From Eutypa lata (taxonomy: Eukaryota; Ascomycota; Sordariomycetes; Xylariales; Diatrypaceae), in contig JAKULF010000004.1 in assembly GCA_022661535.1 (NCBI GenBank), positions 5,146,001 to 5,210,000 of the forward strand: a stretch of 64,000 bases of DNA. The letters are read 5' to 3'. The notes below the pieces were generated by a model. That model saw only the letters and a list, made by a program, of their open reading frames with translations, made no database searches and was not told the DNA's origin. Below are positions 46,898 through 59,200 of this stretch, piece after piece; position 1 is the stretch's first letter; each line of letters opens with the position of its first letter. The translations under genes were made by a program, and so were the position numbers.

Positions 46898-47675
46898 CTT
46901 TATAGGAGGTTCGTAGGGGCTAAAGAGTATTGGTTTAGAATCGGTTTGGACGTAGGCACGTTTGTTGATGAAGAGCTGGTGGTAGTTATCTAATGTTAGT
47001 CGAGGCGCGGCGGGCAGTACAGCCGTGCTAGGATCTTAATTTGGGCCGCTTCCATTCACCACTTAGCTTGTCATATCAAGACAAACAGGGTCATTGGAAA
47101 ATGCAGTTGAAGATTTAAAATGCGACGACGGAGAAGCTATTGATGACTCAAAAATTCACCAATTGACTCGAACTCTGCCCCTCTAGGTTCAAGGTTTATT
47201 TTCTTATCAGGTTCAACCACTTATCTTATCTTAGCATCTTGTTAAGTGCATATGATAAGACTTGTGCATAACGATAAGCTATGCAAGCTTAACGGGTTTT
47301 GTGCAGCCTGTGCAGCCAGAATTCAGAGGCTGATTGCGGACAGTAGTCGATCTCCTCTGCCCCTCCATCCATTCCAACAACTTATTTCTGGACCAATCAC
47401 AATCCCTGTTGTATTTTTTCCATGTCTCTGGAAAGCTCTGGAAATCTATAGTTATTACATAGTGCCAGTGCGGGACCGATTCAGCCTTGAGGTTTCTGAG
47501 GTTTAACAGGAGCATATCTGCCGGTTCTTTTTAACTTTGATGATTTGTTTGCTACTGCCTCTCATCTTCTAACCACTCACTTCGTTCTTCAACTTCTCTC
47601 TAGGATATACTTTTTCAGGTTCTAGCATAACAACGATCCCTTAAATCACTGGTTCTTCCCCGCCCTACTACAGCG
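46898..47675. promoter_or_regulatory. Divergent upstream region of RPC34 and STI1
   Basis: 778 bp between two start codons. Stress-response-type CCCCT pentamers occur at 47178-47182 and 47360-47364 and a CCAAT box at 47393-47397. These motifs are short and frequent by chance. A stress-responsive STI1 promoter is expected from family knowledge, not shown here. Confidence 0.35.
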
Positions 47676-49669
47676 ATGTCTTCCGCAGACGAGCTCAAGG
47701 CTCTTGGCAACAAGGCAATCGCCGAAAAGAAATTCGACGAGGCCATGTAAGTTACCTAAACCCTCTGTTTATATATATATATGTAGACATTGGAGAATAA
47801 TAACTAACGTGTGATATTCATGCAGTGACGCCTTCACTAAAGCGATTGAAATCGAACCCAGCAATCACATTTTCTATAGTAACCGATCTGCTGCCTATGC
47901 TTCCAAGAAGGAGTGGGCCAGTGCTTTGAAGGATGCTGAGAAGACGACCGAGATCAAGCCTGATTGGCCAAGAGGATGGGGTCGGAAGGGCACTGCTCTT
48001 CACGGCGCAGGCGACCTACTTGGTGCTAGCGATGCGTATGAAGAAGGTCTAAAGCAAGACCCTAACAATGCTGGTCTAAAGAGCTCGCTTGCTTCTGTGA
48101 AGCGGGCAATAGAGCAGGAAGCTGGTACGTCAATCTCGTACATGACATATATGTGAATGACCCGTGACCACCACAACTAACACCAATTCAAGGTGGTGCC
48201 GGTTTTGATCCTTCAGGTGGCCTTGGCAAGATGTTCAGCGACCCCAACTTACTGCAAAAGCTCATGAACAACCCCAAGACGAGCGGCTACTTCGCTGATC
48301 CCTCCTTTATTGCCAAGATCCAGGCTATCCAGCAGAACCCCAATAATACCCAAGAGCTGTTTAGCGATCCTCGGATGATTCAGGTTCTAGGTGTTGCTAT
48401 GGGAGTCGACATGGATATGAGAATGCCGGGTGATATGCCTCCTGGTGCTTCTTCGAGTAGTAAGCCCACTGCCGAGGAAGAGGAGGATACAGATATGCCC
48501 GATCTTGTCCCCGAGTCTAAGCCGACTCCTAAATCAGAACCTGCTAAGGCTCCTGAGCCGGAACCAGTACCCGAGCCCGAGGATGAGGAGGCGGCCGCAA
48601 AGAAGAAGGCCAAAGAAGAGGCCGACAAGGAGAAGGCTCTAGGTACCGAGAATTACAAGAAGCGCAACTTCGACGAGGCCATCAAGCATTACAGCAAAGC
48701 GTGGGAGTTGCACAAGGACATCACTTATCTCAACAACCTAGGTGCTGCAAATTTCGAGAAAGGCGATTACCAGGCCTGTATTGATGCCTGCACTAAGGCT
48801 ATTGAGGAAGGTCGTGAGATCTATGCGGATTTCAAGATGATCGCCAAATCATATGCGCGTATCGGTTCGGCTTACGAGAAGTTGGGCAACTTGGATGCTG
48901 CTATCGAGAACTTCAAGAAGTCCCTTACCGAGCACCGGCAACCTGACACCGTCACTAAGCTTCGCGCTGTTGAGAAGCGAAACATCGAGGAGTCCAAGAA
49001 GGCTTACGTTGACCCAGCCAAGGCTGAGGAGGCACGCGAAGAGGGTAACAAGAAGTTCAAAGAGCAGGACTTCCCTGCCGCTGTTGCTGCTTACACCGAG
49101 ATGATCAAGCGGGCGCCCGAGGATCCCCGAGGATACAGTAACCGTGCGGCTGCATACGTCAAGCTTTTTGAGTTCCCTAGTGCCCTCGATGACTGCGACG
49201 CGGCTATCAAGAGGGACGCTAAGTTCATCCGCGCGTACATTCGGAAAGCGCAGATTTACTTCGGCATGCGCGAGTACTCTAGGTGCATCGACGCTTGCAA
49301 CGAGGCTTCGACGGTGGATAACGAACACTACAACGGCACCAATGCTCGCGAGATCGACCAGCAGCAGCAGAAGGCACTGCAGGCCATGTACTCGGCCCGC
49401 GAGAACGAGTCGGAGGACCAGACCCGGGAGAGACTACAGAAGGACCCAGAGGTAGGCTAAATACTGACCCATTATGACAAGCATTGAATTATATATATAA
49501 CTAACCATCCTACTAGATCATGGCCATCATGGCAGACCCGGTCATGCAGTCCATCCTCCAGCAGGCCCAGTCCGATCCCGCGGCGCTGCAGGAGCACATG
49601 CGTAACCCGAACGTCCGCACTAACATCCAGAAGCTGATCGCGGCCGGTGTTATCCGCGTAGGTCGATAA
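47676..49669 (+). CDS. STI1: Hsp70-Hsp90 organising co-chaperone STI1/HOP
   Basis: Four exons (47676-47746, 47826-48124, 48193-49451, 49517-49669) give 593 aa, the normal length. The domains are in the usual order. TPR1 covers about 1-120 (LKALGNKAIAEKKFDEAI, FYSNRSAAYASKKEW). DP1 covers about 137-197 (FSDPNLLQKLMNNPKTSGYF). An acidic Pro/Glu linker lies at about 215-260. TPR2A is about 267-390 (GTENYKKRNFDEAIKHYSKA), TPR2B about 401-520 (EEGNKKFKEQDFPAAVAAYT), and DP2 about 543-593 (IMADPVMQSILQQAQSDP). The carboxylate-clamp Lys/Asn residues of the TPR repeats (GNK...N) are visible. It bridges Hsp70 and Hsp90 in the cytosol during client transfer. Intact, with no unusual features. Confidence 0.97.
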
Positions 49670-51070
49670 GCACACGGTTTCTCGGGACTACAGCTGGGTG
49701 TGGAATCTCTTTCGCTACCTATCTGATCCCAACCTAGGTTGATTTTCTAAAGTTTACATGCTTCATTCCGGACAAATTGAAATTTCTTCGTCTCGTCTGT
49801 TCTATTGAAGGCCAATGATGGAAACGGATGGATGACGATGGTTGGACGGATGGATTGAATGGATGGCGGCGTACTTAACCCCCCCTAATTTGAGCTTCAG
49901 GGATCCGGCGTTGAAATTAAAAATGAATGCCGCATGGGTGGAGTACCTAGGTTAGGTAGTAATGAATTGATCATGAGCATACGATGATGGTTTTCCTGTA
50001 TACTACTTCAGTGAATAATAGCCTTGTTAATGCATTGACATTAAGTTCTGTTGCTGACAATGACAATACACCAAAGAAACAACCAAGAAACGGAAACTAT
50101 ACATTCAAATCCACACAACTTAGTCCTAGTTAGATCAAACCAAGTCCACCAAAGGAAGAAAGAGGCAAGAATCCAGAAGTGAAGATGCAACATTCGAAGG
50201 TAACCAACCCAAAATGAAAATGAAAAGGTTAGGGCCAAGCCTCATGCAGATGTGGTATGGTCCTCGATACGACCTTCGAAGAACCAGGTGATCTAGGATG
50301 GATTTCATCTAACCATCGAGTTGTACCGCTGAGCTGTCAGAAATCACAAGCCTCTGCAGGTCTGTCTGCTAAGATGGTCACTTGTTTGTATTCATCTGCT
50401 TCCCTCCCTAATGACACTATTCTTTTGCCGAGTAACCAATTTCGCTCCCTCTGAGGTAGCCTACGCAGGTATTTGATCCATATTTGATAATTGCTGCCAC
50501 CCTTCACCCCGTATATAAGCAGGGGAAACAGGCGGGTCGTATCTGCTAAGCAACACCAAAAGATTGCCAGTGTAGTGCTTGCATCGAGCCCACACCCCAC
50601 CCTTTCACCACTTGACGATGACCCTCTGGAGACACCGCGGCTGCCAGTGTGATTGTCGTCATGCGCGTCACGATGTGCTGCAGCATCAGACCTCTAGATG
50701 GATGGGTGCGTAACTGGAGTACCTAAGTTAGAGGTTCCGTACTATACGTGGTGCCCACTCCCGCTTTCCCACCGCTTTCCATTGCAGATCTTCTACGGCA
50801 GGCAGCGCCATGTTGAATCAGCAACGCTGTCCGTCAACCGCGGGCCGCGTCAGACGGTTGGCGGCCGGCTAGCAGCTCTTGCGACTTGTAGCTAGGGAAC
50901 TAGGTCTAAGAGTTCTTCTCACTCATAGCGCCCGCATATACGCATGTCTGTCTGCCTGCCTGCCTGCCCCTCTTATGCGATTTAGGTAGTGGACGCCCTC
51001 TATGGAGCACATTTGCAAATCCAAAGCTCATCTTTGGAGCACACAGGTGGACAGTGCAGATAACACCCGA
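49670..51070. other. Convergent intergenic region, nothing recognised
   Basis: About 1.4 kb between the 3' ends of STI1 and the minus-strand Zn2Cys6 gene. The small frames (50041-50238, 50257-50600) have no family likeness. Confidence 0.6.
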
Positions 51071-54061
51071 TCAAACAAGCAAAACGCGATGACCCAAAAC
51101 CCCCAAACAAGATGCAATATCCCACGTCTCCGCCGCCGCATCGGCAAGACTCCCACTGTCCCTCAGCTCCGAGACACGTCTCACGACATCGAGGGCCTCG
51201 CCCACCGTGCCGAAAATGCGCATCGCGCCCATGCTCTCGACGGCGTCTATGAAGAAAGAGCTCCTCCCACCACCACAATCACCACCACCGCCGCCGTCGC
51301 CGTCGCCGTCGCCGTCGCCAGAAATACAACACCCCGCCACGGCAAACGGCCAAGCCAGCGTCCTCAGATCGAGGGGACCGTGGCCCCCGGGGCGCTGGAC
51401 CAGCATGCGCAGCAGGGCCAGGGTCTCGGCGGCGCTGCCCGCGATCTCGGGCAGGCCCGGCTGGTAGCCGTGCACGACGACGGCGAGGTAGGTGAGGGTG
51501 GCCTGGGCCCAGATGCGGGTGTGGAAGCCGGCGAGGGAGGGGGTCTTCTTGTTGCACTTGCGATCGACGGGCGGGGCTTGCTCGGACGTGGAGGGGTTGG
51601 GGCCTCCCACTGCGAAGATGTTGTTGTTGGCGTCGGTGTAGTTGTCGAGGGGGTCTGTTACTGTGGGGCATTTGGTGGTGGTGTTGGAGGAAGGGGCCGT
51701 GGGGAAGGGAGAGGACGAGGACGAGGAGAAGAAGGAGATGGGGGAGGTGGCGTCGAGGTCTGCTAGGCCCTGTCGGAGACGCATTTCGATACAGGTTGCG
51801 CGCTGGACGAGCTCGATTATGGAGAGGGAGGAAGCGGCTCGACGCTCCTTTCTGTGATTGGGCGTTAGTTAGTATAGTTATATCTCGTTTACATGTGGAA
51901 AAGTGATTTAAAGTAAGGGCTCGAGCTACCTAGCTGTGTAGCAGGTAGGTATGCTTGATTTGTGGGAACAGGGGGTGGGTTAAGTGATAGTAAAATGAGG
52001 GGTATAAGTAACTCCATATAGATTAAATGATCTGTTCACTTACTTCCAAGCTGCCAAGGCCGCAACCTCACCCAGCAGCCGGACCGCCCAGCTCTGGCAC
52101 CCAACGTAGTCCTCAAGGACGAGCTGCGGGAGCCCGGACCCGTCGCCCCCGGTCCCGAGCAGCTCCTCGTGGAACTCCTGCAGCCGCGGCGCCTCCCCGC
52201 GCGCCGTCGACGCCACCACGTCCGCCCATACTAGATACGCCGTACTGCAAGAATTCGGAGTCAGTCGTTCGTTCTCGTTTGTAGACAACTTAGCGAGGCG
52301 TGGGGGGTGTGTGTTTGGGAAACCTTTGCTCCCGAACATGTCCATGTCCCTCTAAGTAACTTTCAGGTACTGAAACTAGCTACAAAGGGGGGATAATAAA
52401 CTACGCAGATTTACTTACTAGAATCGGAATGCCGACTGGTCGCTGCTGAAGGGTCCTTGGCGGCACCGCGCCGAGTCCCGCGTTTGAAGCACAGCCAGGT
52501 ACGGGCCAGACACTGTTGTAGTTAAGATTTGGGATTAGTCACTGTTATCGCTTTTTGATTTTGTGTGTTTTCTTCTTCTTCTTCTATGTTGTGTAATGAG
52601 GAAAGTGATTTTCTAAATTGTGATTTATAGAAGTAAAGGGAAAACGATTTTTTGGGGGGGGGGGCAAAATGAAGCCCTCTCGAGACACAACGGAAACAAC
52701 AAGGGGTTACACATGATATATGAACAGATTAACTCACTGTGCCGAAAGATCGCGGTCCAGGGTCCCAGGACGACGCTGCAGCTGCCGTTCCCAAGGCCGC
52801 CGATAGTATTCAGCGCCGTGGCAGCATCGGCGTGGTGGTGCGCGACGAGCTCCCGGAACAGCGCCGTCGCGGCGTCGAGGTGCACGGGCCAGTTCTCGGA
52901 GGCGTCGGTCGCCGCGATGGCGCTCTCGAACTGCAGCAGCTGGATGATGCTCTCGAGGCAGCGGACCCCCTCCATCAGCGGCGTCGCCGCCACGCCCCGC
53001 TCGTTGAGCTCCCGCATGTCGTGCTGCAGCTGGCGGATCGCCAATTCCGTCTGTGTCTGGAGCTCGCCCCAGTTCGCTTCCTGGCATGCGGTTCGCTCCG
53101 CCGGGTCGATGTCTCCGAGAGAGCTGCCGATATTGGTGTTGGTGTTGATGTTGGTGTTGTTACTGTTACTGTCATCATTGTTGGGTTCGTAATGTCGATC
53201 CTGCTCCTCCAACGCCACGGAGAAGAAGTACGATGCCAGCGAGAGAGCCGTGTGGAAGAGCGCTTTGTTCTTCATGAGTAGCACGAGTAACCAGCCCCGC
53301 CCGGACTCGGCGAGCGATGGCCGGTAGAATGGGAACAGGAACGGCATCACGTAGTCTAGGTATATCATCACGAAATGCATGTCCCGCTCTATGTTCCCAC
53401 TTTCGGGATATGACGGTATCGTGTACGGCGACGGCTGGGCGACGGCTCCCGTCTGCTGCGCCTCAGGTGATGCGAGCGTGGAGGGTGTCAGCCCCGCCGT
53501 TAACGATAATACATCATTCTGCTGCTGTGTGCGCGGCTGCGGCTGCGGCTGCGGCCGCTGGTATGTGCCGGTGCCGGCACCAGTATTATAAGACGAAACG
53601 CTACTCGGGCCCGTCTCGGGCGAGGTCCCACTCATTTCATGATCCGTATTTTCACCAGAGCTGCCCAGCGCCATGCTTGTTGTCATGTTCTGTGACAGGA
53701 GATTAATGGTGTCGGTGGCGCTTGGCGCCGCTGTCACCCCTGTTATCGGTTCCGCCGTCGCCGACTCGTTGCTCGCGCGCGGCGGCGACTGCGTCCTCCA
53801 CTTCCGCTCACGGCGGTCGCTCGCCTTAGCCTTCACCATGGCCTTGAGCTCGTCAGCCACGGCCTTCTCGCGCGCTCCGCCGTCCATCCACTCGGGCTTC
53901 GCGTCGCTGAAGTGGCACGTGATCTCCAGCGCGGCGCACACGGCGCAGACCGGCTTCGTCTCGTCGCATTTCTTGCGCCGCAGCCGGCACGTCCAACACC
54001 CCTGCGAGCTCCGTATCTTGAGAAGCTGCAGGGGGGACGGCGTCATTATATTTGAACTCAT
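51071..54061 (-). CDS. Zn2Cys6 transcription factor with fungal-specific C-terminal domain
   Basis: Four minus-strand exons (54061-52738, 52512-52419, 52244-52044, 51851-51071) give 799 aa. The binuclear cluster is near the N-terminus: Cys 22, 25, 32, 39, 42 and 49 (CWTCRLRRKKCDETKPVC, C-x2-C-x6-C-x6-C-x2-C-x6-C), preceded by a basic context. A disordered Ser/Thr/Gln-rich region (about 60-225) is followed by the helical regulatory domain: DMHFVMIYLDYVMPFLFPFY, RQLQHDMRELNERG, the joint FRFY|TAYLVWADVVASTARG, and HTRIWAQATLTYLAVVV near the end. Introns of 225, 174 and 192 nt are longer than average, and intron 1 contains a G-run of about 12 (plus strand, near 52660). GDGDGDGDGG in the last exon comes from a short (GCCGTC)n repeat at 51290-51320. 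The nearest gene is Ctr; no pathway is obvious. Confidence 0.9.
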
Positions 54062-55291
54062 ATTTTCTTCGCTCGGGCTATATATGAATGAGTACTCTTA
54101 TGCAGTATACCTAGGAATATCATTCCCCTTGAGATAGATGATTATGATGACTATGATGATGGTGATGATGATGATGCTGCTCTTTACCAGCTAACTACCT
54201 CTAAAGTGGGGATGCCTTTTTCCTCTCACTCCAACCTTAGTCATGCTAAATTCGACGAAATCACCTTTTCTTACTATTAATTTTCAGTGAGTATCCGTTC
54301 TATCATTGTAGACTTCTTCATAAGCCGACAACGAACGTCTTAAGATTGCGGAATGTAGACATGGTAGACATATTACAAATCTGTCTTCATTTGGTGAATG
54401 GATTAGTAATTATGAACAGCCAAGTTGTTTCACAATTATTAACTAATGCATAATTCGCTAGAAGACTAACTAGCAATTTATCACTATTTCGGGGTTTTGT
54501 GATATAACTTGCGCTTCTAACATGCTATTTCTGATTGCCATAACTCAAATATATAACACTTCAATCAGTCTGTAAATCCAAAAATCTTTAGAGAAGTAGT
54601 GTTTGCTGAAGTAGGTATATATTATTGCTTCTATACGAAATATGCATCCCCTTTTCAATGCTGCTCGGCCGACTTTCCTGACTTGGAATCTCATCTCAAT
54701 TTGTCAGTGGGCTTACTATTGCATTAGTAGGTTACTCAATTATGTACGTAGCCTATCGCTTTAAGAGGTCATGAGGAACGGGACGTCCCCTGCGTAGGGC
54801 TGAAGTTGCGTGGCTACGTAATAGTAGGTAGGATGGTAGGATAATTGACAGCGCATAATTATTTCATAACTGCACGTAGGTATCTCATGCTGTTTGATTT
54901 CATTAAAAGTTCAATGTGGTTCTTGAGAAGCTGTGAATAAACATCATATCGTACAGAAAGAGCCCTTTGTCCGCCCAGTTTAATTCAATCCATGCTTATT
55001 TGCTTATCCTCCAAACGCCAATGTCCAACATCGCTAGCTCCAGCTTAAACCCTTTCTTTATACAGTATGTACCTACTTACCCACGCATTAAGGGGGACGG
55101 ACCTCTTTGCGTTGGTGACATAATGCCGACCCGAGTTTGAGAAAGTTACATCATCCAACCGTCATTCACAATTTCCGACCTCCCGTCATGACCATTATTA
55201 TTATCATACCTTTTCCAAAGCTTTATTCGCGAAGGTTTCCTGAAGCGGTGAGTAGTAGATACCGGAATGCGATGACGCGTGCTTCTTATTA
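54062..55291. other. Intergenic region, nothing recognised
   Basis: About 1.2 kb, AT-rich between 54240 and 54620, with a short (ATG)n-like run at 54142-54178. It contains the promoter of the minus-strand regulator and the 3' flank of the copper transporter. Confidence 0.6.
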
Positions 55292-56255
55292 TTAGCCGCA
55301 GCAGCCCGTGGCATCTCGCGAGGGACCCGCGGCGGCAGATTGCCCCCCGTTCCTGCACGAAACACGAAGTTAGCAGCCGGGTTCGGGAAATTTTGTTGCG
55401 CGTCTGATGATGACGCGAAAAAGAAGAAAAAGATCGCGGGACGACGGGAAGAAAGAAAAAAAAAATCAATAGATTCTGTGACTTACCTATCACCGCCGAT
55501 CCTCTCCCATTGGAATACGAAGGCCCCAATGAATGCCCCAATGATTATGCATATGATGACGTATCCGTTGTAGTACATCGCCAGCAGCATGATCCAATAC
55601 GCCACGGCGAAGTGCAGGGTGTGCAGCAGAGCCCGCATGGCCTGCTGCCAGACGTTCGGCCGAAATGGTTCGTAGGAGGCATCGAACAGAGGTTGGCCCT
55701 TGGCATCCAGGGACTCGGAGCTGTGGTTCTGCTTGCCCGGGTGGTTTGCCTTATTGCCGCCGTTGCTGCTGCTGTCGTGTACCGTCGCCATGGCTATCGA
55801 CTTCTTGTGCTGCGCGTCCAGATACTGGTCGTAGAGCTTGGCGGCCCAACGCAGCCCCTCGAGGAAGACAACCAGGAGGATCACGCCGATACAGAGGCCG
55901 GCGAATCCGCCCTGCGACTTGATCTTCCATGATTCCGAAAGAAAGCATGCGTCGATGGTCTCCCAGTTCCAGAGCATCTGCGAACGGTGAACATGTCAGA
56001 AAGTTTACGTCATGTCGGACAAGTTGACAGGTGAGTGACATGTCTTCTTACCTTAATCCTACACCCGTTTGAAGTCTCCATCACCCCCGAAGAGCTCACG
56101 GTGCCGTTCATCCCCGCCATAGACATCATTGTGTCTGACGGCTTAGGTGCCGAGCTAGTCAACGACGACTTCCCCGTTGTTGACGAATGTATCGTGCTCC
56201 TGCTCGATGTGGTCATCGGCATGTCCATCGACATGGTCATCGACATACCCTCCAT
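55292..56255 (-). CDS. Ctr-family copper transporter
   Basis: Minus-strand exons 56255-56052, 55977-55487 and 55352-55292 give 251 aa. The N-terminus is Met-rich (MEGMSMTMSMDMPM), the copper-collecting motif. LWNWETIDACFLSESWKI precedes TM1 (GLCIGVILLVVFLEGLRW). TM2 carries the essential MxxxM (MLLAM) and TM3 the GxxxG packing motif (GAFIGAF). The small third exon adds NGGQSAAAG...TGCCG, a Cys-Cys tail typical of Ctr proteins; without it the frame would stop at once after GGDR. Ctr proteins form trimers that carry Cu(I) into the cytosol from outside or from the vacuole. Length and helix order are normal. The cytosolic loop (about 115-175) is polar and Ser/His-rich. Confidence 0.95.
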
Positions 56256-59200
56256 GTTGGCTAGATAGATAATGCCACTGAATCAGATATGGTGGGTAAT
56301 TCGGAGGAGACAGGACAGGTTATGAAATGCGGATTGCGGAGTATAACGAAGACGGCAATAGTAAAGCCCCAGCCCTGCCTTGATGACGGGACATTCTTTG
56401 TTGAGTTATTCCGGGTGTGGCCACCTCGAACAAAGAGTTTCGTATGCTAAAAGTACACCATCCGATCCAAGAATTTGAATGATTCAAAGGAGATCTGTGA
56501 ATAGCAGCAGGCTTTGCTACGTCACAGAATATAATTGCCCCCCTATTCCAGGCTAGGCCTGCCTTCGAGTACCATGACAACAAAGGGTTAAATCCCCAAA
56601 CCGGAAGAGTCTCTCTTTAGACAATAACATGTTTGATGAATTATACTTAAATTAGATTATTGTGTTTTTATCTGAAATCCTCTATTTTTAGCATAATATA
56701 GTTTACTTGTCATTGATGGAGAGGAATTGTACCACTCATTATACTAAGGAGCAATTGAATAGAATCTGCGATGTTTTATACTATTGGCTGTACAATTCAA
56801 GTGTCATGGATATCCTCTGAGAAATTGACCGATTTAAATTTGAGAAAACCTTGCAGCAATGATAGTATAGAAAGCTGAATACAATTACTACTATATAGGA
56901 AACTTAAATTTAACTCCATTGGTAAGACTTCCCAAGCCCACTGGGCACGGAACCAGAGAGCGTCAGTAGGTTTCTGGTCATTAGAATACAGAAATGTCCC
57001 CTTTCGTCCTGTTGAAGTCACTGTACCATTATGAAATTATATGCCGATATCATTGACTCATATACGAGGTGGCTATCTTCTTACCAATGCCCATCACTGT
57101 AGCTGATATTGCCTTAATAGAATGAACAACACTCTTACACCGAAAATTGAACGGCTAGTATTTCTGGGGCTCTTATTACAAGAGCTACTATAACGAAGAT
57201 ATCATGGCGCCAGAGTGCGTGACTATAATGTGGCCCCTCAAAAGGCGGGCCCGCGCCCAACGGAGTTGCTGAAAACTTTCACGGGAAGTGGAAGCCTTTA
57301 CGTAAAACAAGCTTCTATCGCCCTGATGAAAAGCTTGTCGTATATTTTGGCATAGTAGCCAAGAGCTAGATCTAAGAACAATGCCATATGTATCCTTGGC
57401 CGGGGATATAAGAACATCTATAGTCTTCGTAACTTAAGTGGCAGGTAGGCAGAACTTACTATGCATGGGCTTACAACAACAAAGATACTTGACTTTCGTA
57501 AATGTACTGGTGAGAAATTTGATTGAATAGCTTTTAAATTAAATCAGTTTCGGTTAACCCTAAATTAAGTAACTGGTAACTGTTGGTGTAAAAAATAACC
57601 GGTGTCACCGGTCTCGGGTATCCTTTCCCTCTAAATTCCAGAGTTTCGACTCCTCAACTTTTGATAATCCGTACAGACGTATCCTTGCGAGGCCCAATAA
57701 AAAACATTAAGTTCATAAAGTCGTAAGTTCCAAGACGGGCGCAGGCTTCTGCCTACCCCGCCTCTATTCGTCGCCATCTCCGGCTTGGTGCCTCTGGTGT
57801 CAAGATCTCCTCGGGAATAAAAGGGGATAGTCTGACTCCGGCGGTATTATCAAGCGGTAAACATTATGTGGTAGTAAAATCCTTCCAGGTAGATAGATGT
57901 AATAGTAGTAAAGTAGTAAATGCTGGGTATTAGAGGAGAATATCGTATTGCAACGCGAGCTTTCGATCCTCCAGGTATGCAAGCGTGCTGAAAGTAGGTA
58001 GCGAGTGTATGGTCATCGGAGAGCTAGAGTAGGAGTGAATGGGTATAAATCGACCCCTTAACTATAGCTTTGCTCCCGTGACCGGAACTTGGGTGTATCT
58101 TAATGTCGGCCAGTGCAATGCAGTCTGGGCGAATCTACCGGGTGCGGCTTGTTCTGAGGATGGCAGTACCAGCAGCTGCCACTCGTATACTCAGTACCGC
58201 AATTTCCGCACGTTTGCTCATACATGTTGTCGGCGGGTATGGAAGATTCCGTGGGTGTTTGGAGGGGAGGACTGAACCGCGTGCTGCTACATAGAGAACC
58301 AGTTAGTCATACAAGGATCCTCTGCTAGGTGGTAAGCCGATAATGGAAAAAGGAGGGCTTACACTTATTATGATTATGTATATATATGCTAGTTCGAGCT
58401 AGTCCTTGGCGGTATGATGGATGTTTGAGAGTTGAATATCCCAAGAGAGATTGTAAGGCATGAAGGATGGATGGGTGATAAATGAAATCTCAGGTCGAAC
58501 CGTCGATCGTTTCCCCCCTCTCGAGGGGGAGAAGTCAGGATTATGGGATGTGGACTTATCGTGAGACTAAAGGGTTTGCGTGCCAACAGAGCGGGTCATT
58601 GGCCCCATCCTGGCAACCCAATGCATCAATAGCTTCATGTTCGATAACGAGGCTAGCTGACTTTGAACAGCGACCCCACCTGGGCCACCTTCTCAATGCA
58701 GTAGCACCACAGACCTTCGATGCTTCGCTGGCGCCTTTTCGACGAGACTAGATCGTTCTTGCAATTTGCTTGTGCCCTCTTTGGACTATTCGGAAGTTCA
58801 GCACGCGAGGTGAGTAATATGCGGGTTCTAGCATTTGACTCATAAAGATGCGTCTAGCTTCATCGGAGCTCCCCGCTGGGCACTCTATCCCATATTGGCA
58901 ATAATTACATGATGATGAGCTATATATATGCATATTATATATGTGCGGTGTGTGCAAATCTTTATATCTACTGGGGGAGGGAGCTCGTGGATGAGGGGCT
59001 TTCACTTCATTCCACACTAGCAATGGACCCATCAGAACGTTTAAGGTTTGGAAACGAGACGAAGAAATATACAAAGATCATAGCCAAGAGACGCTTCTGA
59101 CGCTCTGTGGTGGGCTGAGTGGAGATATCATCATTCGGCCCTTAGCGAATTGGATTATAGTCAAGTATACTCAAGTATAGTCTAACCGATTCGAAAGAAA

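Noticed and set aside
52040..52345. Minus-strand start MDMFGSKGFPNT as a separate gene
   Set aside because: Splice phases show that the first part is intron 2 and the rest is exon 3 of the Zn2Cys6 gene at 51071-54061.
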